DNA of 64,000 bases from NCBI RefSeq assembly GCF_001704415.2, contig NC_030817.1, positions 32,499,550-32,563,549 of the forward strand, read 5' to 3'. This document shows positions 33,241 to 44,162 of the stretch, piece after piece. Position numbers and translations under genes: made by a program. Below the pieces are notes generated by a model that ran no database searches, had not been told where the DNA came from, and was given only the letters and a program-made list of their open reading frames with translations. How positions within the stretch are numbered: the first letter of the stretch is position 1; every line of letters begins with the position of its first letter. This DNA comes from Capra hircus. Taxonomy: Eukaryota; Chordata; Mammalia; Artiodactyla; Bovidae.

Positions 33241-36140
33241 TAGACTGAAAGGCACCCACGCCTTGACCTTGAGCTGACAAGCAGGAGACCCTCATTTAAC
33301 TGAAAAATTCTCTCTAGAGAGAATACCAGGGCCAACACACCTTATCTGATCTACTAATTTTCGAGGATGGATTGCTTAAACGTTTCCCTTTACGCATTAC
33401 TAAAAGATGTTAAAATGTAATCTGATGTAAAAGTTAAATGAAAAATTTTATTTTTACAACTCAACTGTCTATTTTGATAGAAGAAATCCTATAATTAAAA
33501 GACAGTAAGAGCTCAGCTTTAGAGAACCTTTTAAATCTTGATGAGTTTCTGTTAACTTCGGTTGTATTTCCTTCATTAGGCTTTTAGGTAGTACCTGTTC
33601 ACAATTTGTTTTATAATTTATGTGAATTAAAACATATAATGACAGTGTCAGAGTTGTAAGAGACTTTGGAGATGATTTATCACCCTTATTTTCTAAATGA
33701 AACTTAACTGTGAAAGAAAAAGTGACCTTTGCCCTCTACTCTCTAAGGTTAATCAGGCACAATTTCCTAAACCTGCTGCAAATAATGTAAAGGGACATGT
33801 CGTAAAGTCCTGTTTTATATCAATATAGCAAGTTAGTGCAGATTGGTTTAGATAGCTGAGCTATCAAAGAACAGACAGCCCTGGACCAAAAAAATGGCTC
33901 ACAAGACTGGTTTCTTTCATTTCTTTTTGTTGTTAACATTTTACTTATTTGGTTTCTCTTTCAGACATTTTTTTTTTCTGAACCACTTAAAAGTTGCAGA
34001 CATCATGACTTTTAACCCTATTTTCTTCAGCATGTATCTCCTTAAGAACATACTTTTACATAGCCGCAATATGATTATCACACCTAAGAAAATAACATAT
34101 TCAAATTTCTCTGATTATCCCCAGAAGCCTTTATTTTTAACTCAAAAGTGCTTTTTTTTTGATTCATGATCCAAAATTCACAACTCTTTAGTCTTGTATT
34201 CTAGAACAACTCTTTCTACTCCTTTTCCTTTATAACTTTAATTTTTAAAAAAGACCAGTCATCTTATACATTGTCCGACACTGTGGATGTTCCTAATTAT
34301 TCTCTCATGATCAGAGTCACATCAAACATTTCTGGCAAGAATACCACATAGGTGGTAGCACATTGGTTAAGGTGATGATTGACAGATCTCCCAGTGTTAA
34401 AGGAAAGTTTTCTTTTTGTGTAACCTGTGAAATGCTTTGATACTACAATGGGTATATCCTGTTCGCCAATAACCTATCACCCTGTAGTTTTATTATCCAT
34501 TCATGAATCCTGTTTAAATCACAAGATTTCCAGTTACCAGTACTAGTCATGCTGAACCCAAGATTAATTATAGTGACAGTGGCTAAGGACATCAGAAGAA
34601 TCACTTACTGTAAACTAAGTTTGAACAAAATAAGAAATTTGACTGCAGACATGGTACAAATCTGCATATAATTCTGAAGACTAGAGGGTATCTCCCCATC
34701 ACACCCTAGTTTTCTTTAATACTCAGAAATTTCAGAGAATTGTTGGTCCTTGTGTGTTCACCTGAACATACATATTACCTGGAAAAATAGGATATTAAGT
34801 ATTTTTTAATACATAATAACATATGCTAAAGAACTATAACCTCAGACTGAGAAAACTAATTTCGCTTATTGAAAAGGAAGAGGCTTTTCAAAAAATATGA
34901 TTTAGCCAGAAGAAATTCAGGTTTAATCAAACACTTGGAGCTTAAAGGGGCCTCAGCAGTCATACTGTAATCCTTTCATTTTTCAGGTAAGAAATCAGGC
35001 CTTACTGGAGACATTCAAGCAAAGATTGGACAACTCCTTTTCCAGAACAGAAAGGAAACTCATGCATCAAGAAAGGTTTGAGCTTGATGACTAACATCTC
35101 TTTTTACTCTTAAGTTCTCTGGTTTTATATATTTTGATACAAAAATTTCTTAGCATTGTTGTAATCATTCTTAAGACCCCCTTCCCTCCCTCTCCAGGTT
35201 TAAAGCATATAACAAGAGGTATCACCTTGGTTGAATATTTGCCTCTACAATAACAAACATTTGCTTGTAGTAAAAGGTAATTAGGACCAAATAAAAGGGC
35301 AGCTATATTGCTTCTACCTCTTCTCACTATCAGGTGGTTGATGTTGCTGTTGGACTTGATCAGTCAGCATAGCTAATGATTAAATAACTGCAAAAGAGAA
35401 TGCTAAAAGACTTAGGTCAGGTAAATTTGAAAATCATTTATTCACTCAATCATCTCAAATATTTTCTAGGAACAAATTCCTTCACTTAGGTATACCATAA
35501 TCTTGATACTGGAAAATATATCATTGAATGATTCTAGAGAAAAAGAGATCATAATGTTAACACAGTGGTCTTTGAGTACTAGAAACATTTTTTTTTTAAT
35601 TTTCCAAATTCTCAAGAAACAGATTTTACTACTGTTGAAGTAAGATGAACCATTTCATTTTAAGGAGGAGATATACTATTAAGGACTGTATATTAGAAGA
35701 CAGTACCAAGAACAAATAATATTTAGGGGTGTTCCTTAAATGTATCTCTTCAAAGACTTCCCAATAACAATCATTTGTCACTATGAATTATATATGAAAG
35801 GGGAAGTGATGAGGAGTCAGCACAGTGTTACCAGCTTTTGAAACTGACACAACATTTAAAGATTTCATACTTTCTGCCTCTCTGACCTCTGCCTGAGAAA
35901 GTCACATATGTGAATTTTAAACTGAAGAAATACTAGGATAGTAATAAAAACTGATTTGGGCATTATAATTTGCAAACTTGTAAATTTAAGTTCTCACAAA
36001 ACAAAGGTTTCATTTAACACCTATCCACAAAAGTCATCTTACCAGTTTTCAGGCTGCTTTTGGAGTAGTAAGACAAAAGAACTCTAGTTCTGATCATTTG
36101 CTAACATTTACCACACTGCATACTGTATCTTATTCTTGGG
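33241..36140 (+). other. TIMM9: TIMM9 5' intron, left part
   Basis: Low-copy-looking, AT-rich sequence. Short stretches near 33655-33740 and 34940-35010 resemble ancient MIR/MER-type remnants but are too diverged to call. No exon seen. Confidence 0.5.
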
Positions 36141-38696
36141 CAGGGAGTAGAAAGCTTGGCAACCTCAAACTTGGAGATTATTGTAGATTCACGAACAGTT
36201 GTAAGAAAAAAAAATACCTTGTGCCATTTATCCAGCCTTCCACAATGGTAACATCTTACAAAACTATAGTACAATATCACAGCCAGGATACTGATATTGA
36301 TACAGTAAAGATGCAGAACATTTCCATTTCAGAAGTCTCACATGTTGCCTTTTTATAGTAACATCTACTTCCCTCCTCCTCCAGCCCCTCCTCAACCCCT
36401 GGCAACCACTAATAATTTCCCTATAATTTTGTCATTTCAAGAATGTTATATAAATGGAGTCATACAATATATGACCTTCTGGGATTGGCCTTTTTCACTT
36501 AGCGTAATTCTCTGAGTTTCATCCAGGCTATTGGTGTATCAGTACCTCATTCCTTTTTATTGCTGAATAGTATTCTATGGTGTTGATGTATCAGTTTGTT
36601 TAATCATCTACCTGTTGAAGACTATCTGGATTGCTTCCAATTTTTGACTGTTATGAATAAAGTTTCTATAAACACTCTTGTGCAGGTTTTTGTGTGAATA
36701 TAAGTTTTCATTTCTTTCTGAAAAATGCCCAGAAGTACAGTTGCTGGCTCATATGATAGTTGTACATTAATTAATTCAACCATTGTGATAGATGTATAAT
36801 GCTATCTATCATTGTGGTTTTGTTTCTCTAATGGCTAACGATGTTGAACATCTTCATGTGCCTATTCATCATCTGTATAATCTTTTTGGTGAAATGTCTT
36901 TTGCATATTTTCCAATTGGATTATTTGTGTTTTTACTAGAGTCTGCAGGCTTCTTTATGTCGTCTGGTTATTTATTAGTTATCCGTCAGGTATGTAGTTT
37001 GCTTTTCTTGTGAAGGCTAAGAATTCTTTGCCCTAAAGCCCAAAGATTTTCTCCTATCTTTATAAGTTTTCATAGTTTTATGTTCTATATTTAAGTCCCA
37101 AGTCTATTTTGAAGTAATTTTTGTATAAAGTAAAAGACTTACTTTGAGGTTAAATTTTTCGCCTATAGATGTACAGTTATTCCAGCACTATTTGTTGAAA
37201 AAGCTATCTTCACTTAACTGCTTTTGCACCTTTACCAAAAATCATTTGGTCCTATTGTGTGACTGTTTCTGGTTCTCTGTCCTGTTTCGTTGATCTATGT
37301 GTCAGCTTTTCCACCAATACCATACAATATTAATTACTATACCTATGTAGTTGTCTTGAAATCAAGCAAACTGATTCTTCCTACTTATTATTTTTTTGAA
37401 TTTAAGTCCATTTGCTTTCCATATAAATTTAAAAATAATCTTGTTCATATTTATAATAAATGTGACTGGGACCATGACAGGAATTGCATTAAGCCTGTAT
37501 ATCAATTTGGGGAAAATTGACATCATTACTATGCTGAGTCTTCCAGGCCGTGAACACAATGTGTCTCTCCATTTAAGTCTTTGATTTCTTTCATGAGCAT
37601 TTTATAGTTTTCAGCATACAAGTCTTGTAGGTGCTTTGTCAGATTTACCCTTAAATCTTTTTTGAGTGATTATAAATGGTATTCTGTTTTTCAGTGTCCA
37701 TTTGTTCACTGAAAGCATATAGAAATACAATTTTTGCATGTTTATCTTGAATCCTGTGATCTTGCTAAACTGTTTTGTTTTAGGAGTTTCTTTGTAGATT
37801 CTTTGGGGACTTTGGGATTTTCTGTGTTCACAGTCATGCCATCTGCAAAGAGGGACAGTTTTATTTTCTTCCTTTACAGTCTGTATGTCTTACTCCTTTT
37901 CTCGAGTTACTGCACTGGGTAGACCTTCAAGCAGTATGTTGAGAAAGAGTATTAAGGGCAGACATCTGGCTTTGCTCACTATCTTAGGGCAAACTATTCA
38001 GTTTTTCACCATTAACTGTGTAGTATAGGGTGTAGGATTTTTTGTAGGTGTACATTACCAAGTTGAAGAAGTTCCCCTCTTTTCCTAATTTTCAGAGTTT
38101 TTATCATGAATGGGGACTGACTTTTATCAAAAGTTTTTTTCTGCATCAATTTATAAGATCATATGACTTTTATTTTTCCATCAATTAAAATGGTGAATCA
38201 CATTTACATATTGGTGGATTATATCTGCTATTGTTTTGTTCAGGATTTTTATTTCTGTTTCTTATGTCTATTTTATGAAGATATTTTTCTATAGTTTTCT
38301 TGTATGTACTATCTTGTCTAGTTTTAATATTAGGATAATACTAAATTCATGACTAAGTTGTTAGATTTATGTATATAAAGTTGTTCATGGTTCTGTTCTT
38401 TTGAATCTGCAGGGTTTATATTAACCATATCCTGTTTTATTCCTGATAATGATAATTTGTGACTTCTTTGTTAGTCTTGCTGGAGGTTTGTCTATTACAG
38501 TCTTTTCAAAGGACCATCTTTGTTTCATTGATTTTTGTTTGTTGTTTTGTTTTCATTTTCACTGATTTCGGTTCTTTATTATTTTTGTCCTTCTACGTAC
38601 TTTAAGTGGGTTTATTTTGCTCTTTTTTAGATTCTTGAGGTTAAAAGAAAATAAAAACATAGACTGTTGATTTGAGACGGTTCCCTTTTTAAAATT

Positions 38697-38869
38697 TACT
38701 TATTTGGCTGTGTTAGGTCTTAGCTGCAGTGGCAGACTCAGTAGTTGGAGCGCACTGGCTTAGTTGCCTTGCCGCTTATGGGATCCTAGTTCCCCTACCA
38801 GGGATCAAAACCCACATCCCCTGCACTGGGAGGCAAAGTATTAACCACCGGACCACCAGGGAAGTCGCA
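38697..38869 (-). mobile_element. CHR-type SINE inside L1
   Basis: Reverse copy from atttggctgtgttaggtct to ccaccagggaagtcgc, whose end complements the tRNA-like head. Confidence 0.75.
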
Positions 38870-39228
38870 TGAGACATTTCCTCTTTAATCTATGCATTTA
38901 GTACTATAAGATTTTCCTCTTGGCACTGATTTAGCTGTGTCACACAAATTTTAGTATGCTGTATTTTAGTTTAATTAAATTCTTGAGAGTTCCTCTTTGA
39001 TTCATAGATTATTCAGAAGTGTATTGTTTATTTTCCAATGTTTGGAAATTTTCCAGTTATCTGGTAGTGGTTTCTAGTTTGATTCCATTGTGGTCTAAGA
39101 ACAGACTATGTATGATTTCAGTTCTTTTAAATTTATTGAGGTTACTTTATGGCTCAGGATATGGTTTATTTTGGTATGTGTTCCATTGGCACTTGATTAA
39201 AAAAAATGTGTATTCTGTGGTATTACAT

Positions 39229-39358
39229 TAGGGCTTCCTTGGTGGCTCAGATGGTCAAGCATCTGTCTACAATGCAGGAGACCCGGGTTTGATCCATGGG
39301 TCAGGAAGATCCCCTGGAGAAGGAAATGGTAATCCACTCCAGTACTATTGCCTGGATA
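39229..39358 (+). mobile_element. Bov-tA SINE fragment inside L1
   Basis: Head end present (agggcttccttggtggctca, ggagacccgggtttgatcc); truncated after tattgcctgga. Confidence 0.88.
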
Positions 39359-40079
39359 CATGAAATGTTCTGTAAATGTAGATCGTATCCTATTGGTTAA
39401 TGGTGTTAAGTTTTTTAGAGCCTTGTGGATTTTGTTGAGTTATATTATCAATTGATGGGAGAGGTTGGTTTAAATCTGCAACTATACTTGCCTTTTTCTC
39501 CTTTCAGTTCTTTCCATGTTTTACAGCTGTGCTGCTGACGGCGCACATATCTAGGAGAACTGTGTCTTCTTGATAGATTGACCTTTAATGTCCTTTTCTG
39601 TCTCTGGTAAATTCCTTTGCTCTGAAGTCTACTTAATCTAGTATTAATATATCCACTGTTTCCTTTGGGTAAATGTTTGCATGATAAATCTTTTTCCATC
39701 CTTTTGTTTTCACTCTGTATCAGGAGTCAGTTTCTTGTAGACAACATATATTTTGTCATTTCTCTAATCCACTCAGCCAGTCTGTCTCTTGATTATTTAC
39801 ACCAGTTATATTTAATCTAATTGCTTATTAAGGCTGAAATGTGCTTTTTTGTTTTGTTTGTTCTAGTTTTTCTTGCCTTACTGTGGATTATTTGAATATG
39901 TTTTGGAATATATTTTTATTAATCTAATGTTTTTGAGTATTATCTCCTTATGTTGTTCTCTTCTAATGGTTGTTCTAGGTATTAAATGAGATATACAAAG
40001 CTTATCACAGTCTAATGGTGTCAGCATATTACTAGTTTCAGTGAAGTGTGGAAGCCTTACTTCCCTTTACTTACCCATT

Positions 40080-40590
40080 TATTTTGTTGTTCTTCAGTTG
40101 CTAAGTTGTGTCTGATCTTTTGTGCTCCTGGAGTTTCCTCAAATTCATGTCCATTGAGTTGGTGATATTGTCTAACCATCTCATCCTCTACCTCCCCCTT
40201 CTCCTTTTGCCTTCAATCTTTCCTAGCCTCAGGGTCCAAATAAGTCAGCTCTTCACATCAGGTGGCTAAAGTATTGGAGCTTTAGCTCTGGCTTCCAGTG
40301 AATATTCAGGGTCGATTTCCCTTAGGATTGACTAGCTCGATCTCCTTGCAGTCCAAGGGATTCTCAAGAGTCTTCTCCATCACTGCAGATCAAAAACATC
40401 AGTTCTTCAGCGCTCAGTTTTCTTTATAGTCCAGCCCTCACACCTGTACATGACTACTGGAAAAATCATAGCTTTGACTATACAGACCTTTGTTGGAAAA
40501 GTAGTTTTTCTGCTTTTTAATACACTGTCTAGGTTTGTCATAGCTTTCCTTACAAGGAGCAAGTGTCTTTTAATTTGGAACCACATCAGA
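40080..40590 (-). mobile_element. BovB LINE 3' part inside L1
   Basis: Reverse copy starting ttgttgttcttcagttgc, with tcaggtggctaaagtattgg, ctccttgcagtccaaggga and gctttgactatacagacctt; ends near cttttaatttggaaccac. It has several small deletions, so it is an older copy. Confidence 0.88.
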
Positions 40591-42280
40591 CAGTAATTTT
40601 TGCTTCAGTTGTCAAATATAATTTAGGAAACTCAAGAAGGGAAATGTACTGTACTTACTCATTCTTTCTTCCTGTGTTGTTCCTCCCTGATGTTCCAAGT
40701 CTCCTTTTATAATTTCGTTTCTGCTTAGAACTTTAATTCTTTTCAGGCAGGTCTACTGGCAATGAATTCTTGGTTCACCTTTGTTTGAGAATGTCTTGAT
40801 TTCACCTTCATTCCTAAAGGGTACTTTTGCCAGATTCAGGTTTCTGGGTTGACTGGTGAGAACTCTGCTGTCATCCTAATAGTGTGTTCCCTATAGATAA
40901 GATGTCTCTTTTTCTCTTGCAGATTTAAAAATTTTTTGTCTTTAGTTTTTAAATGTTTGACCGTGATGTATCTTGATGCGGATATCTTTGTATTTACGCT
41001 TTTTGGAATACAATTTAGTTCTTGAATCTATAAACTTCTTTTACCAAATCTGGGAGGTTTTCAGCCATTATTTCTTCTAGTACTTTAACAGCCCTGCTCC
41101 TCCTCCTCCTCTTCTTCCAGGACTCTAATAAAACAAATGTTAAATCTTTTGGTACAGTCATACAGATCCCTGGTACTCTGTTCATTTTTTTCATTCTATG
41201 CAATATTTTTTGGTTATTCAGATTGGATAATTCTGTTTTCTGTCTTTCACAGATTCTTTCCTCTATTCCCCCATTCTCATTCTGCTGTTGATTCTGTCTA
41301 TTGAGCTTATTTGGGGTTTTTTCCCTTTCATATTTTTCACTTTTTGCTGAGCTTTATATTTTCTTCACTTGTTTTAAACATTCTTAATTGTTCATTGAAG
41401 CAGGTTTTTTTTATAATAGCTGTGTTTAAATCTTTGTCAGATAATTCTGGTATCTCTCATCTCAGTGTTGGACTTCTTTTTTTTTTTTTTTTTTGAGATC
41501 TTAGTTCTTAGTATGAGGTTTTTTTCTTTTTAACCTGGAGATTTTGCATCTTGTATTTTGAGACTAGATTTGTTTAAACTGTTTCTTACAGCTGGCTGCC
41601 CTGACACTGCTTCGTTGGGGAGAGGAGGGCATCTCATTACTGCCAGGTGATGGTAGAAGTGCAGGTTCCTCACTCTGTCACTTGAGGGGCGTGTGTGTTT
41701 CAGGGATCTGGGGCATGTTCCTCGTTTCTGCTGGTGAGAGTGGGAACTGTGGCTCTCTACTGGGCCGTCATCGGTCTCTCCCTGGCTGAGAGGCGCTGGA
41801 GTGCCTCACTACTGCTCCCCACATAGCCTCCACTGACACCACAGGAGGGTATGGCCTCATTACCATGGGGCAGCAGGTAGGTCCTGATCGCAGCTAGGGC
41901 TCCTTTGATACCACCCCAGAGGGAAGGGAGAAAGGTGTTTCATCACTGACAACTGAGATGGAAGGCTCCCCATGCTGTTTCCACTGACACTTAGGGGGAG
42001 CAGTCCTTATTAATGCCCAGTAAGAATTAAAGCCCCTGTTCCCTAATAACCCTTCTCTGATGCTACTCTGGTGTGGGAGTTGGAGTGTCTTGTTACAGAG
42101 CCTGGTGAGGGGAGAAGTCTACCTGGCATATGCTGATTTGGGTAGAGATGAAGACCACAGTTTTTTCTGTGCTGGCCTGGAGTACAGCAGTTATTGTTTA
42201 CAAGTTTTCTGTTTTATAGGCTTCCCCATTCCTAGCCCTTTGGTGGAGAAGATAAGCATGTAATGTCCAGGGGTTTTAGT

Positions 42281-44098
42281 TGTACTTAGTGAGACAAATA
42301 GCAAAATGCACATCTACCTCACCCTCCCAGAAGCACAAATCCTAAACCTCATTGTATGATATATTAACAGAATCCTCTGTTTCTTTGACTGGTTAGTGAT
42401 ATTTTATAGCAGTCATAAAGTACACCTTACCTCAGAAGCATAGCTGATTTCATAACTAGCACAGTACTTGGTACATAACTGTTTACTGAGTGATTATCTA
42501 CCCACATCTATCTAGCAAAATTGTAACCGTTAAGATCTCAAACTGTAAAAACAGTTTGAAGTTGATACTAGAAAATGATGTAATAATTAGGTTTGGGTTT
42601 CTATTGTGTCCCATAGTTGGAGGGTATGGAATCAGTGTTTCAAGACTTAAGTGAGCAAAGAGTAACTATAATGGAAGTATCTTACCTGGAACATAACAAT
42701 GATGATAGTCACAGCAATACCTAAAAAGCTGTGACCTTTAGTTAATTCCTGGTATTTTTCAGGTAATTTATGTAGTTAAAATGTATATCTCATTTACAAA
42801 GCTGTGAAATAAAATAGGAATAAAGAGCATTCTTGATAACTTTTTAGGTGTTTATGGAACACTGGGTTGCCTGAATGTTGGATTAATCTAAAACCACTAC
42901 TGCATTGCTTGTAGCAGACACCAAAGAGTTTTTGTAGAAAAGATAGTTTATGTTACTGCTAAACCAACGATTCTCTAAAATACAGTACAGTTAGACTTTT
43001 GGAATATGACTAGGATAGTAAGTAGAAGAGAACTGGTGCTTCCCCTGGCATGTGGAAAAGATAACTTTTTAAAAATGGCAGTAATACTCATGAACATACA
43101 GGATAGGGACAAAAGAGGAGGGAAGATTAAATGCAAAAGAGGGAAAGTTTTATACATGATTGGGAATGCTGGAATGGAATTACCATTGATTGTATTTGTT
43201 ATTCAAAATGAGAATTTTTTTTCACGGTATTAGCTAAGAATGTATACATATCCAGTTTTATCTTTTTTGTATTGGTTACCAAGAAACTCAAAGCTAAATA
43301 TAATACATATAAATTCTGTTAGTTTGCAGTATACATAGTTAGCATTTGTTTTTTCTTCCTTTACATGGTGTTTCTGTTTTAAACAGCTTTGTTTTATACA
43401 AATCTTTTATATATTTCATCTGTTTGATACAAATCTTTTATATATTTCATCTGTTTTAGAACTAGCCAGGATAGAATAAGTAATGTGACACCTTCCTGTG
43501 TCAGAATTAACTGAGCCTGTGTCCTCCATTTAGGATATGTGAAAATCCCAGTAATTCAGAAAGGCTCTTTGACTTCCTTATCTTCACTTCTCTGTTGCCC
43601 CCAAGTTAGATCACAGTGTCATATATTCAGAAGTTTCTGGTAGGTCTTAAGTAGATGGTGTTTGTAAAAAGGATCTTTAATAGCACAGGCCTAAGCTGTG
43701 TTAGCAACCAGTGGAACAGTTAACTTAAGTACTCATAGAGACACCAGAGATTTCTTTCCTATAAAATTCTACTATGAATGGGGCTTTAACCCAGGGCTTT
43801 GCAAAGTAACAGCAAACTGTCTTAAAATTGGAGATTTAGATATATAGGGATTTTGGGTCTTATAGCTAGCTAACATTAAAAAATTAAATTCTAAACTATG
43901 AGTTCTTATTAATGACCTGGGAAATTGGGAGGCATGGCATATAATTACATAATCAGTTAGAAATCTATAAAATTTGAACAGTAATTTCAAGTAGACGTGT
44001 TTCAATTCTATTTCATAATCTATTCTTGTTTTTATTGCCTTCAGTTAGCCTAAAAACATTTGTATACAGACTGACAAAACTTTTTACTTTTAAATCAG
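42281..44098 (+). other. TIMM9: TIMM9 5' intron, right part
   Basis: AT-rich, no recognised repeat family or exon. It contains an exact 30-bp tandem duplication at 43396-43456 (period 31). Confidence 0.55.
43396..43456. repeat. Exact tandem duplication, period 31
   Basis: The 30-bp segment beginning atacaaatcttttatata is present at 43396-43425 and again at 43427-43456 without a mismatch. Confidence 0.9.
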
Positions 44099-44162
44099 GT
44101 GACTAATAACGTACCAAAAGAATATGGCTGCACAAATACCAGAATCTGATCAGATAAAACAG
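44099..44162 (+). CDS. TIMM9: TIMM9 exon with start codon (residues 1-13)
   Basis: The acceptor is taaatcag and the donor gtaagg. The first 25 nt are 5' UTR; the ATG at 44124 opens [13 protein letters not shown]. Leaves in phase 0. Confidence 0.96.

Larger units (their letters stand above)
36150..42280 (-). mobile_element. Old L1, near full length, minus strand, with later insertions
   Basis: The 3' UTR text in reverse (gtaacatctacttccctcct, caacccctggcaaccactaa, gttatataaatggagtcata) begins about 36150. Reverse ORF2 text follows (ctgaatagtattctatggtg, gtgttgaacatcttcatgtg-like phrases, ccaccaataccatacaatat), continuing to ORF1-side text (cagccattatttcttctagt, about 41063) and a GC-rich 5'-UTR-like block (41590-42250, ttggggagaggagggcatct). 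Inserted later: CHR (38697-38869), Bov-tA (39229-39358), BovB (40080-40590). Coding frames are decayed. Confidence 0.7.

Noticed and set aside
33894..34169. 91-codon Phe/Leu-rich plus-strand frame
   Set aside because: AT-rich low-complexity translation with no splice or family support.
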